Shown: positions 8,038-16,026 of the stretch, one piece after another
Layout of the letters: the number at the start of each line of letters is the position of its first letter
Position numbering within the stretch: position 1 is the first letter of the stretch
Source of the DNA: Streptomyces fagopyri
Lineage (GTDB): Bacteria; Actinomycetota; Actinomycetes; Streptomycetales; Streptomycetaceae
Assembly (NCBI RefSeq): GCF_009498275.1
Contig: NZ_CP045643.1
Coordinates: forward strand, 2,542,001-2,606,000
Length of the DNA stretch: 64,000 bases
Direction: 5' to 3'
The notes under the pieces: model-generated
What the model was told of the DNA's origin: nothing
The model's input: only the letters and a program-made list of their open reading frames with translations
Databases searched by the model: none
Program-made: the position numbers and the translations under genes

Positions 8038-8820
8038 ATGACCGAAGACGGCTCCACGGGGGCGGACTCCCCGAAGTGGCTGCGGTTCCTGCGCGAGGGG
8101 ACCCCGCCGTCCGAACACTCCGGGTCCGCCGGGCCCTTGGCGGACGGCCCGGCGGTCGCCGTGCGCGACCTGTTCGTCGGCGAGCCGCTGCTGGGCGGCC
8201 ACAGCCGCTTCGTGCGGGAGGGCGGGGTGATGCTGCTGAAGGTGGACAACTACCGCGTCACCGCGGCCGACTTCCCCGCGATGGCGGGCAGACGGGCCGG
8301 CTCCGAGTGGCGACGGCTCGAACTGCTCAAGTTCACCTTCATGCTGCGCGAGCTGCCCGCGGGGCGCCGGTACGAAACGGCCCGGGTACGGATCGTGCTG
8401 CGGCCCCAGCCACCGCTGATGCTGCTGCGACCCCATCTGACGTACACCGATTCCCACGCCACGCGGGGCTTCAGTTCGGAGTTCCGGCCCTTGCTGACCA
8501 GGCTTCTCCGGATGGGCGTCACACACACGCGTTCCGGTGGCGTCAGCCGTGTCGAGCGGCTCCCCGTCGTCACGGGCGTCGACGAGGGCCCGGCGGGATT
8601 CGGCTGGACCTTCCAGGCCCAGGACGGCGCTCCGCTCGTACCGCAGCGGACCCAGACCGTCGCTGTCGCCGAACTCCCCCCGGACAGCACCGCTGTGGCC
8701 GGCACCTTCGACGCGGAGGCGTTCGTCGCACGGCGGGTCGCGGGGATCTACGAGCCGCGCAGGGCGCTGCCGCGGACCCCGCCGGCCATGTTCCGGGTGG
8801 ACCTTCAGGCGGCCGGCTGA
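8038..8820 (+). CDS. Unknown protein, third gene of CHAT cassette
   Basis: 260 aa, family not recognised. It begins 6 bp after the CHAT gene stop; an in-frame GTG at 8029 overlaps that stop, so it is in either case translationally coupled and belongs to the same unit. The sequence is mixed alpha/beta with a basic, Leu-rich centre (RIVLRPQPPLMLLRPHL, about 120-137) and a C-terminal Arg/Pro-rich end. No signal peptide, clear membrane helix, nucleotide-binding or nuclease motif is visible. Its fixed position behind a caspase-like protease makes substrate, inhibitor or effector partner the likeliest roles (inference). A strong hairpin follows about 85 bp downstream, so the cassette ends here. Confidence 0.7.
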   Translation: MTEDGSTGADSPKWLRFLREGTPPSEHSGSAGPLADGPAVAVRDLFVGEPLLGGHSRFVREGGVMLLKVDNYRVTAADFPAMAGRRAGSEWRRLELLKFTFMLRELPAGRRYETARVRIVLRPQPPLMLLRPHLTYTDSHATRGFSSEFRPLLTRLLRMGVTHTRSGGVSRVERLPVVTGVDEGPAGFGWTFQAQDGAPLVPQRTQTVAVAELPPDSTAVAGTFDAEAFVARRVAGIYEPRRALPRTPPAMFRVDLQAAG

Positions 8821-8904
8821 ACCGGACCCGGGCCGGACCACCCGCCACTCCGTGTCACCGGCTCTCGCCGTACTGCCGCCGATCGTCCGCGGCCGTACGG
8901 CGAA

Positions 8905-8929
8905 GGGGCCGGCCCGACGGGCCGGCCCC
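8905..8929. terminator. Bidirectional terminator between CHAT cassette and msrB
   Basis: A perfect 11-bp stem (GGGGCCGGCCC / GGGCCGGCCCC) with a 3-nt loop lies between two convergent genes, downstream of both. There is no T-run, as is usual for Streptomyces terminators. Confidence 0.7.
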
Positions 8930-8950
8930 GCACCTCGAAGAGGACCGGAC

Positions 8951-9358
8951 TCAGCCCTCGTCCTCCGCCAGTCGCAGCGAGATGCTGTTGATGCAGTACC
9001 GCTGGTCGGTGGGGGTCGCGTACCCCTCACCCTCGAAGACGTGCCCGAGGTGCGATCCGCAGCGGGAGCACCGCACCTCGGTCCGCACCATCCCGTGCGC
9101 GCGGTCCTCGATCAGTTCGACGGCCTCGGTGTCCTTCGGGTCGTAGAAGGACGGCCAGCCGCAGTGCGACTCGAACTTCTCGTGGGAGGTGAAGAGCTCG
9201 GCGCCGCAGGCGCGACAGGAGTACACGCCCTTGGTCTTGGTGTCGGTGTACTCCCCGGTGAACGCCGGCTCCGTGCCCGCACGGCGCAGAACGGTGTACT
9301 CGGCCGGGGTCAGCTCCGCGCGCCACTGCTCGTCCGGCTTTTCGATGTCGTACGACAT
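8951..9358 (-). CDS. msrB: Peptide-methionine (R)-S-oxide reductase MsrB
   Basis: 135 aa cytosolic enzyme that reduces methionine-R-sulfoxide in proteins, part of oxidative damage repair. Two CxxC pairs bind structural zinc (C48/C51 and C97/C100), and the catalytic Cys is C122 in the signature RYCINSISL. FESHCGWPSF (C66) is another hallmark. The length is typical of a stand-alone MsrB. ATG 9358 is taken because AAGGGG lies 9 nt upstream; a TTG three codons earlier would abut that site. murC lies only 13 bp upstream on the same strand, so both may share a transcript. Confidence 0.95.
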   Translation of the reverse strand: MSYDIEKPDEQWRAELTPAEYTVLRRAGTEPAFTGEYTDTKTKGVYSCRACGAELFTSHEKFESHCGWPSFYDPKDTEAVELIEDRAHGMVRTEVRCSRCGSHLGHVFEGEGYATPTDQRYCINSISLRLAEDEG

Positions 9359-9371
9359 GAAGCTCAACCCC

Positions 9372-10772
9372 TTACAAACGCTGTGACTGCTTCGACAGAC
9401 GGGCCAGGATCCCGGGTCCGAGATCGGTCACGTCACCCGCGCCCATGGTGAGAACGAGATCACCGGGCTTCGCCATTCCCGCGACGGCCGAAGGGGCCTC
9501 CGCCTTGTCGTGGACCGGCGTCACGTCCGCGCCCGCCGCCCGCGCCGCCTCGACGATCAGCTCGCTGGTGACGCCCGGGATCGGGTCCTCGCGGGCCGGG
9601 TAGATGTCGAGGACCACGGAGGCGTCCGCCAGCGACAGGGCCTCGCCCATCTCCTTGGCCAGCTCCTGGGTGCGGGAGAACAGGTGCGGCTGGAACAGGA
9701 CGAGGATGCGGCCGGACACGCTCGCGCGCATCGCCTCCAGGTCCGCCGTCATCTCCGTCGGGTGGTGCGCGTACGAGTCGACGACCTGCACCCCCGCCTC
9801 CTCGCCCTTCAGCTGGAGGCGGCGCTTCACCCCGGTGTAGGAGCCGAGCGCGGAGGCCAGCTCGGACGCCGGGACACCCAGCGCCACACCGGCCGCCAGC
9901 GCGGCCACCGCGTTGTGCGCGTAGTGGCGGCCGGGGACGGACACCGTGAAGGTGAGCTCCGAGCCGTCGAGGTCCACCTTCACCTCGCTCTTCAGGCCGT
10001 GGGGGACGACGGACAGGACCCGGACGTCCGCGTCCGCCGAGTCGCCGTACGTCACCACGCGCACGCCGGCCGGCAGCCGTCGCGTCAGCTCACGCGCGCC
10101 CTCGTTGTCCGCGGAGATCACCAGGGTGCCGCCGGGGACGATCCGGCCCGCGAACGTCTCGAAGGACTCGTAGATCTCGTCCATGGACGCGTAGTTGGCG
10201 TGGTGGTCCAGCTCCACGTTGAGGACGATCGCCACCTCGGGCGCGTACTTGTGGAAACTGCGGTCCGACTCGTCGGCCTCGGCGACGAAGATCTCGCCCT
10301 CGCCGTGCAGCGCGTTCGAGCCCGGGGCGTCCAGGTCGCCGCCGATCGCGTACGAGGGCCGCAGCCCCAGCTCCGAGAGCGACACCGCCAGCATCGACGT
10401 CGTCGTGGTCTTGCCGTGCGTGCCCGCGACGGCGATCGGGCGCAGGCCGTCCATCAGCCGGGCGAGGGCGTCCGAACGGTGGACCACCGGCACACCCAGC
10501 TCGGCCGCGCGGGCGAGCTCCGGATTGTCGGCGCGGATCGCGGACGAGACGACCACACAGGTCGCGTCGGAGGCCAGGTGGTCCGCGGCGTGCCCGATGT
10601 GGACCGTCGCGCCCAGCGCGCGCAGGGCCTCGGCGGTCGCGGACTCCTTCGCGTCGCTGCCCGTCACCTTCGCCCCGCGCTGCGCCAGGATCTTCGCGAT
10701 GCCCGACATCCCGGCTCCGCCGATCCCGATGAAGTGCGGTCGGTCCATGGCGGTAGGAAGGCCGGGTGCCAT
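9372..10772 (-). CDS. murC: UDP-N-acetylmuramate--L-alanine ligase MurC
   Basis: 466 aa cytosolic Mur ligase that adds L-Ala to UDP-MurNAc with ATP, the first peptide step of peptidoglycan synthesis. The N-terminal Rossmann domain has the dinucleotide-type loop FIGIGGAGMSG (about 14-24), the central ATPase domain has the P-loop GTHGKTTTT (117-125), EADESD and NVELDHH, and the C-terminal domain has YAHHPTE. All are diagnostic for MurC rather than MurD/E/F. ATG 10772 has GGGGAGAG upstream. Location is apart from the main dcw cluster, which is normal in Streptomyces. Confidence 0.96.
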   Translation of the reverse strand: MAPGLPTAMDRPHFIGIGGAGMSGIAKILAQRGAKVTGSDAKESATAEALRALGATVHIGHAADHLASDATCVVVSSAIRADNPELARAAELGVPVVHRSDALARLMDGLRPIAVAGTHGKTTTTSMLAVSLSELGLRPSYAIGGDLDAPGSNALHGEGEIFVAEADESDRSFHKYAPEVAIVLNVELDHHANYASMDEIYESFETFAGRIVPGGTLVISADNEGARELTRRLPAGVRVVTYGDSADADVRVLSVVPHGLKSEVKVDLDGSELTFTVSVPGRHYAHNAVAALAAGVALGVPASELASALGSYTGVKRRLQLKGEEAGVQVVDSYAHHPTEMTADLEAMRASVSGRILVLFQPHLFSRTQELAKEMGEALSLADASVVLDIYPAREDPIPGVTSELIVEAARAAGADVTPVHDKAEAPSAVAGMAKPGDLVLTMGAGDVTDLGPGILARLSKQSQRL

Positions 10773-10882
10773 GCGTGTCTCTCCCCAGGTGGTGCGACAA
10801 GAAGTGTGAAAAGAAAGGGTGCGACGGGTCGTGCGACCGCCGCCGCGGTGCGTCCGGCGGGGTACGCCGGTGAGGTCCCAGC

Positions 10883-11356
10883 CTATGCCTTGCTGTGCGA
10901 GAACAGTTTCAGCACCGGCACGCCGACCTTGTGGCGGGCGCGCGAGGCCCAGTCCCGGTGGAAGAACTCCTCCACGTAGTGCGGGTCGGTCAGCACGATG
11001 ACCTCGTCGGCGCCGATCTCGTCGACCAGCCCCTTCAGCGCGTCCAGCGGATGGTCCTCGATGAGCCGGCCCTCGGCCTCGCTGCCGGAGGCGCGCAGTG
11101 CCACCAGCGACACCTCCAGCGCGCGCTGCCCCTGTCCGGCCGCCTCCTCGCCCTCCGGGGTGTCGCGCTCGTGGGCCGCCTCGTCCAGCTCGCCCAGCGC
11201 CACGTCGTCGATGGCCCTCAGCAGCCGGTCCGCCTGGTCGCCCCGCGGCTGGAGCAGTACGTGGAAGGCGACCGCCTCATCACCGTGCAAGGTGGTGACG
11301 AATTCGATATCGGCGGATGTCAGGGCCTTCTCGATCATCAATACGCTTGTGAACAC
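10883..11356 (-). CDS. Conserved actinobacterial protein, often labelled indole-3-glycerol phosphate synthase
   Basis: 157 aa, conserved in Streptomyces next to murC. The GTG at 11356 (protein MFTSVLMIEKAL) is chosen because GGAGGAGAAGGG lies at suitable distance; an internal ATG at 11338 lacks one. The centre is acidic and Glu-rich, the C-terminal half (DEIGADEVIVLTDPHYVEEF then HRDWASRARHKVGVPVLKLF) looks like an alpha/beta nucleotide-binding fold of the universal-stress-protein kind. Some databases call such proteins indole-3-glycerol phosphate synthase, but at this length there is no TIM barrel, so I regard that label as wrong. The function is unknown. Confidence 0.8.
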   Translation of the reverse strand: MFTSVLMIEKALTSADIEFVTTLHGDEAVAFHVLLQPRGDQADRLLRAIDDVALGELDEAAHERDTPEGEEAAGQGQRALEVSLVALRASGSEAEGRLIEDHPLDALKGLVDEIGADEVIVLTDPHYVEEFFHRDWASRARHKVGVPVLKLFSHSKA

Positions 11357-11487
11357 GACAGACGCCCTTCTCCTCCGTGGGACCCCTGGCCCCCTGCGGA
11401 AACCATCCTGCCCCGTGATCGCACGGGGTCTGCGAGATTCAGTGTGCCCGGTGGAAGATAAACGGAACTGGATCTTCCGACGACTTG

Positions 11488-12324
11488 TCAGGATCGACGG
11501 TATCGGGTGAACAGAAACCCGGCCTCTTCCAGCAAGGACGCCAGTTCGAACCGCTTCGGGACCTCCGTCGAGGGGCCGCCGGCGATCCGCTGCGCGCCGC
11601 CCGCGGTGAGGGTCGGGGACATCGTCAGGCACAGTTCGTCGAGCACTCCGGCCGCCACCAGTTGGCCCAGCAGCCGCGGGCCGCCCTCCGTGAGCAGCCG
11701 GGTCAGTCCGCGGTCGGCGAGGGCCCTGACGACCCGGGCGGGGTCCACTCCGGCGCCCTCCCCGGCGAACACCACCTCGGCGCCCGCCTTCCCGGCGGCC
11801 GCCACCCGGTCCGGCGCCGCCGCGGCCCCCGTCAGGATCAGGGTGGGCACCAGGGGCGCGGTGAAGAGCGGGAGCGAGAAGTCCAGGTCCAGGCCCGCCG
11901 TGACGACCGCGATCGCGGGCGCGGGACCCTGCCCGGACGCCTCCCGTGACGCCGCGAACTCCGCCCGCGCGCGTGCCGGGCGGTAACCCTCCTGGCGTAC
12001 CGTTTCCGCACCGACGAGCACGACGTCCGCGAGCGCCCTCAGCACCCCGAAGATCCGCATGTCGGCGGCGCTGGAGATGCCTTGGGACTTCCCCTCGTGC
12101 TGGGCGGCGCCGTCGAGGGTGGAGACCATGTTCGCCCGCAGCCAGGGCGTACGGACGCCGTCCGTACGGGCCTCCGGGTAGGCGTACGCCTCCGCCAGCT
12201 CCAGGAGTCCCCACTCTCGATCCGCCGCGTCCGCACCGCGAGCACCGGGCGCACCAGGGAGAACGGCAGCCCCGGTCGCGCCCTGGACTGCTGTTTCGTA
12301 GGTCACAGGGAACAGGCGTCGCAT
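11488..12324 (-). CDS. RibD C-terminal-domain pyrimidine reductase family protein
   Basis: 278 aa, a single RibD_C/dihydrofolate-reductase-like domain. Family features are LRANMVSTLDGAAQ (about 65-78), DVVLVGAETVRQEGY, and LLTEGGPRLLGQLVAAGVLD, the NADPH-binding and substrate loops of bacterial RibG/RibD reductases. It lacks the N-terminal deaminase domain, so it is not a complete RibD; such single-domain proteins act on riboflavin precursors or on unrelated substrates. No riboflavin genes are nearby. ATG 12324 is divergent from zapE with only 37 bp between the starts, so the two genes share a short promoter region. Confidence 0.85.
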   Translation of the reverse strand: MRRLFPVTYETAVQGATGAAVLPGAPGARGADAADREWGLLELAEAYAYPEARTDGVRTPWLRANMVSTLDGAAQHEGKSQGISSAADMRIFGVLRALADVVLVGAETVRQEGYRPARARAEFAASREASGQGPAPAIAVVTAGLDLDFSLPLFTAPLVPTLILTGAAAAPDRVAAAGKAGAEVVFAGEGAGVDPARVVRALADRGLTRLLTEGGPRLLGQLVAAGVLDELCLTMSPTLTAGGAQRIAGGPSTEVPKRFELASLLEEAGFLFTRYRRS

Positions 12325-12347
12325 GTCGTGCAGTGTGGCACGGCGCT

Positions 12348-12353
12348 TAGAGT
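12348..12353 (+). promoter_or_regulatory. -10 element for a leaderless zapE transcript
   Basis: TAGAGT ends 8 nt before the zapE GTG, and there is no ribosome-binding site in between. That arrangement predicts transcription starting at or next to the start codon. Confidence 0.5.
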
Positions 12354-12361
12354 GGTTGTTC

Positions 12362-13465
12362 GTGTCGTCCTCCACCGCCGCCTCCGGGATCGATCCGATA
12401 CCCGAAGCAGGCCCCCTGTCCCTGTGTGTCCGCGAGCCGCGCGTGCCCGCGGACCGGCTCGTCGCCGAGATGGTGCCGCCGCCGCGCTTCGACTCGGTGC
12501 GCTTCGAAACGTACATCCCGGACCCGAACCAGCCCAGCCAGACCGAGGCCGTACGCGTCCTCGGCGGCTTCGCGGCCGGGCTCGGCGGGGCGCACGCCGT
12601 GAGCGGCGCGAAACGGGGCCTCTTCGGCTTCGGCAGGAGCAGGGCACCGAGGACCCCCGCCGGCCCCCGCGGCGTCTACCTCGACGGCGGCTACGGAGTC
12701 GGCAAGACCCATCTGCTGGCCTCCCTGTGGCACGCGACCCCGGCGGAGCCCTCGCTCAAGGCCTTCGGCACCTTCGTGGAGCTGACGAACCTGGTCGGCG
12801 CGCTCGGCTTCCAGCAGACCGTGCAGACGCTCTCCGGGCACCGGCTCCTGTGCATCGACGAGTTCGAGCTCGACGACCCGGGCGACACCGTCCTCGTCTC
12901 CACGCTGCTCGGCAAGCTGGTCGACGCGGGGGTCGCGCTCGCGGCCACGTCGAACACCCTGCCGGGCAAACTGGGCGAGGGCCGCTTCGCCGCCGCCGAC
13001 TTCCTGCGGGAGATCCAGGGCCTGTCCGCGCACTTCCGTCCGCTGCGCATCGACGGCGAGGACTATCGCCACCGGGGGCTCCCGGAGGCCCCCGCGCCCT
13101 TCACCGACGAGCAGGTCACGAAGGCCGCGTACGCCACCGCCGGCGCGTCCCTCGACGACTTCCCGCACCTGCTCGACCACCTCGCCCGGGTGCACCCCAG
13201 CCGCTACGGCGCGCTCACGGACGGCCTCCGGGCCGTCTGCCTCACGGACGTCCAGCCGGTCAAGGACCAGTCGACGGCGCTGCGGCTGGTGGTGCTCGCC
13301 GACCGGCTCTACGACCGTGAGGTGCCCGTCCTCGCCTCCGGCATGCCCTTCGACACCCTCTTCAGCGAGGAGATGCTGAACGGCGGCTACCGCAAGAAGT
13401 ACTTCCGCGCCATCTCCCGGCTGACCGCCCTCGCGCGGGACGCCAAGGGGCTCGTGGAGGCGTAG
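12362..13465 (+). CDS. zapE: AFG1/ZapE-like ATPase
   Basis: 367 aa cytosolic P-loop ATPase of the AFG1/ZapE family, which in E. coli associates with the division ring and in mitochondria handles membrane proteins. Walker A is GGYGVGKTH (109-117), Walker B is LLCIDEFELDD (about 162-172), and sensor-type residues follow in AATSNTLPGKL. GTG 12362 is favoured because a -10 hexamer stands 8 nt before it and no Shine-Dalgarno is present (leaderless); the in-frame ATG at 12323 lies upstream of that promoter. Residues 1-30 are a variable extension. Whether it acts in division in Streptomyces is not shown by sequence. Confidence 0.9.
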   Translation: MSSSTAASGIDPIPEAGPLSLCVREPRVPADRLVAEMVPPPRFDSVRFETYIPDPNQPSQTEAVRVLGGFAAGLGGAHAVSGAKRGLFGFGRSRAPRTPAGPRGVYLDGGYGVGKTHLLASLWHATPAEPSLKAFGTFVELTNLVGALGFQQTVQTLSGHRLLCIDEFELDDPGDTVLVSTLLGKLVDAGVALAATSNTLPGKLGEGRFAAADFLREIQGLSAHFRPLRIDGEDYRHRGLPEAPAPFTDEQVTKAAYATAGASLDDFPHLLDHLARVHPSRYGALTDGLRAVCLTDVQPVKDQSTALRLVVLADRLYDREVPVLASGMPFDTLFSEEMLNGGYRKKYFRAISRLTALARDAKGLVEA

Positions 13466-13545
13466 TTCCCGGCCCCACCGGCGTAAAATTCCGGTATCGG
13501 GCTTGGTGCGCTCAGGCGCGGCGGGCGACTCGAAAGGGGGTCGTC

Positions 13546-14418
13546 GTGCTCCAGGAACTCCTGGTGGCCGGGGTGGCGGTCGGTTCCGCGGGACTCGTGT
13601 ACGTCGCGGCGGCCGCCCGGGTCGTCAAGCAGTACGAACGGGGCGTGGTGCTCCGGCTCGGGCGGCTCACGGGTGGTGTGCGGCCGCCGGGGTTCACCAT
13701 GGTCGTGCCGGGCGTGGACAAGCTGCGCAAGGTCAACATGCAGATCGTCACGATGCCGGTGCCCGCGCAGGACGGCATCACCCGGGACAACGTCACGGTG
13801 CGGGTGGACGCCGTCATCTACTTCAAGGTGGTGGACCCGGCCGACGCGGTCATCCAGGTCGAGGACTACCGCTTCGCGGTCTCGCAGATGGCGCAGACCT
13901 CGCTGCGTTCGATCATCGGCAAGAGCGACCTCGACGACCTGCTCTCCAACCGCGAGAAGCTCAACCAGGGCCTGGAGCTGATGATCGACAGCCCGGCCAT
14001 GGGCTGGGGCGTGCAGATCGACCGGGTGGAGATCAAGGACGTCTCGCTGCCGGAGACGATGAAGCGGTCGATGGCCCGGCAGGCCGAGGCCGACCGTGAG
14101 CGGCGGGCCCGGATCATCAACGCGGACGCGGAACTTCAGGCGTCGAAGAAGCTGGCGGAGGCCGCCGGGGTGATGTCCGAGCAGCCGGCCGCGTTGCAGC
14201 TGAGGCTGCTGCAGACGGTGGTGGCGGTCGCCGCGGAGAAGAACTCCACGCTCGTCCTGCCCTTCCCCGTCGAACTCCTGCGGTTCCTGGAACGGGCCCA
14301 GAACCAGCCGGGGTCACCGGCGACACCGCCGTCGCCCCCGCCTCCAACTTCGGCTCCCGCGACCGAACTTCGCGATGAACCCGATGAACTCCCCGACGAA
14401 CCACGTGACATGGAGTGA
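13546..14418 (+). CDS. SPFH/Band 7 membrane-associated protein (stomatin-like)
   Basis: 290 aa. A short N-terminal hydrophobic hairpin (LLVAGVAVGSAGLVYVAAAA, residues 4-23) anchors it, followed by a full Band 7 domain: VKQYERGVVLRLGRL, PGFTMVVPGVDKL, and the helical stretch ADRERRARIINADAELQASK. The Pro/Glu-rich end (after 260) is disordered. Stomatin-like proteins oligomerise at the membrane and support membrane microdomains or protease control. No NfeD partner gene is next to it. GTG 13546 has AAAGGGGG 8-9 nt upstream. Confidence 0.9.
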   Translation: MLQELLVAGVAVGSAGLVYVAAAARVVKQYERGVVLRLGRLTGGVRPPGFTMVVPGVDKLRKVNMQIVTMPVPAQDGITRDNVTVRVDAVIYFKVVDPADAVIQVEDYRFAVSQMAQTSLRSIIGKSDLDDLLSNREKLNQGLELMIDSPAMGWGVQIDRVEIKDVSLPETMKRSMARQAEADRERRARIINADAELQASKKLAEAAGVMSEQPAALQLRLLQTVVAVAAEKNSTLVLPFPVELLRFLERAQNQPGSPATPPSPPPPTSAPATELRDEPDELPDEPRDME

Positions 14419-14526
14419 TGCACGCGACACGCATGGTCGTGACGGTCCTCGCCGTCTCCCGCGGCGGTCTTCGCCGCGAGAACGTGCGCCCCGGAACCGC
14501 CCTGCCGCCACAGACCTGTTCGGCCC

Positions 14527-14625
14527 CACAGATCAGGCCGGGCACAGGCAGGCCGTGCCGGGCACAGATCAGGCCGGGCACAGGCAGGCCGTGCCGGGCA
14601 CAGATCAGGCCGGGCACAGGCAGGA
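14527..14625. repeat. 36-bp direct tandem repeat, about 2.75 copies
   Basis: The unit begins CACAGATCAGGCCGGGCACA and recurs exactly every 36 bp at 14527, 14563 and 14599; the third copy breaks off after 26-27 bp and a further GGCACAGGCAGG echo follows. The array lies between the stops of convergent genes and codes for no supported protein. It ends directly before the 14637-14668 hairpin. Confidence 0.9.
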
Positions 14626-14636
14626 ACGGCACAGGC

Positions 14637-14668
14637 AGGAGCCGGAGTCGTCGCCGACTCCGGCTCCT
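14637..14668. terminator. Terminator hairpin between SPFH gene and glycine-rich gene
   Basis: A perfect 14-bp stem (AGGAGCCGGAGTCG / CGACTCCGGCTCCT) with loop TCGC, located 23 bp past the stop of the minus-strand glycine-rich gene and also downstream of the plus-strand SPFH gene. It can serve both strands. Confidence 0.75.
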
Positions 14669-14690
14669 TGTGCGTTGTCTCTCTCAGGTG

Positions 14691-15023
14691 TCAGCAGTCG
14701 TCGTCCCAGCCGCCGCCACCCCAGCCGCCGCCGTGGCCACCGCCCCAGCCGCCGCCACCCCAGCCGCCGCCGTGGCCACCGCCCCAGCCGCCGCCACCCC
14801 AGCCGCCGCCACCGTAGCCGCCGCCCCAGCCGCCACCGCCGTAGCCGCCACCGTGGCCACCGCCGCCCCAGCCACCGCCGCCGTGGTCGCTGTAGCCGGA
14901 AGCCACCGATTGGGTGTGGCTGGTGGTTGCTGCGCTCGCTATGCCCGCTCCGCCAATGGCCAGAGCCGCAGTGGCGAACAGGCTGGCCAGCAGCCTGAAG
15001 ATCATTACTTTGCTTACCCGCAT
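14691..15023 (-). CDS. Small secreted glycine-rich protein
   Basis: 110 aa with a clear Sec signal peptide: basic MRVSKVMIFR, hydrophobic core LLASLFATAALAIGGAGI, and an A-x-A type cleavage region near ASAATT (about 31). The mature part is about 75 aa of GGGGWGGGHGGG-like repeats, mostly Gly with regularly placed Trp, His and Tyr, ending in WDDDC with a single C-terminal Cys. Such composition recalls structural glycine-rich or surface proteins; it is not a chaplin (no chaplin domain) or rodlin. ATG 15023 has GGAAGGGAAAG upstream. The repeats are mirrored as long GC-rich DNA repeats. Function unknown; an extracellular or cell-wall role is inferred from signal and composition. Confidence 0.75.
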   Translation of the reverse strand: MRVSKVMIFRLLASLFATAALAIGGAGIASAATTSHTQSVASGYSDHGGGGWGGGGHGGGYGGGGWGGGYGGGGWGGGGWGGGHGGGWGGGGWGGGHGGGWGGGGWDDDC

Positions 15024-16026
15024 GGTGCTTTCCCTTCCAGGGAGCGTTGACGGGTCCGTGTCCTGGTGACCGCGATGACGCCGGCGCCGGTGAGGCACTG
15101 ATTGCGTCCGCGAAAGGGCCCGGTACATCGGCCATGGAATGAACGGGAGTTGCCGTCGTCGACTCACACGCGAAAAGCGTGGCATCGGGCCCACCGAAGC
15201 TGCCGCGTCAGCGGACCTCGCGGCGGGTCACCCGTCCGTCGAACAATTCGGCGACCTGGCCGGCCGTCGATCCGAAGTTGAAATTGTCCGCCTCATACCA
15301 GGGAAAGGCGTCTATCTCTTTCGATCTCCATCCAACCTAGACATACGCGACATGGAAGTCAAACCGAGCGAATAGGCCTCCTGTGCCGTGGAACCGGGCC
15401 TACGGTCGGCGCCTAATTCACCTGCTCCGTCGCGCAATTGGGGGGCGCGGAGAACGGGCCCGACAGCTCCGAAATAATCGCGTCGCCGGCCCGGACGCCC
15501 CACCGCGACCGTCACGGCCGCGCAGCGTGTCGCCTTGAGGGCGACCACGCCGGGGAGTGTCCCGGCGCGCCGACTGCCCACCAAGCCCGAAGCCCCCCTT
15601 GCGGGGCGAGCACCCCGGGGATTCGCCGTGTCCGCTCACCCCTCCCCCGGCGAGGAACCCGCCGCGCACGACCACCGTGGGCCCGGCCCCGAATCGGACC
15701 TCTTCCACAGGGCCTGTTCCGGCCGGTGGAAATCGGCGGTGATCAGGCGGTGCCGCGCCAGGGCCTGAGCCCGGGCCCGGGCTCAGCACCCTGCCTCGTC
15801 CGCCGCGCCCGCCCGCACCGCCGACGCGAACTTCCACCACTTACGGCGGAGTTGGGCAGGATGTACCGCTCGGAGCTGTCCGGCGTACTCAGCGCCCGCA
15901 CCCGCGTGCGGGCCATCAGCTCACCGACGCGCATCTTCCGCACCGTGCCGGGATCCCGGACCGTGAGTAGCGGGGTCCGGACTCCCGACGCACCATCGAG
16001 AGGTATACAGCCGGAAGGGGTGCGCG
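15024..16026. other. Gene-poor kilobase between glycine-rich gene and PPK2
   Basis: No convincing gene is visible here. The part at 15230-15375 is markedly richer in A/T than its surroundings and should hold upstream control sequence of the glycine-rich gene. Reading frames at 15139-15375 (plus) and 15418-15840 (minus) exist but lack ribosome-binding sites and homologous-looking content. A 22-bp perfect palindrome lies at 15765-15786. Confidence 0.6.
15765..15786. repeat. 22-bp perfect palindrome
   Basis: CTGAGCCCGGGCCCGGGCTC plus AG reads the same on both strands. It is isolated in the gene-poor stretch, about 240 bp before the PPK2 start; it could be a hairpin, a protein site or neither. 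Confidence 0.6.

Noticed and set aside
10883..11356. Indole-3-glycerol phosphate synthase label
   Set aside because: The protein is 157 aa, too short for a TrpC TIM barrel and without its active-site motifs; kept as unknown.
14605..15135. Arg/Trp-rich frame overlapping the glycine-rich gene
   Set aside because: Out-of-frame reading of the same repeats; the frame at 14691-15023 has the signal peptide and the ribosome-binding site.
15139..15375. Plus-strand frame of 78 codons
   Set aside because: No ribosome-binding site, A/T-rich third positions in its second half unlike its neighbours, and no recognisable content; more likely control sequence of the glycine-rich gene.
15418..15840. Minus-strand frame of 140 codons
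   Set aside because: Arg/Gly/Pro composition typical of chance frames in GC-rich DNA; no start context.
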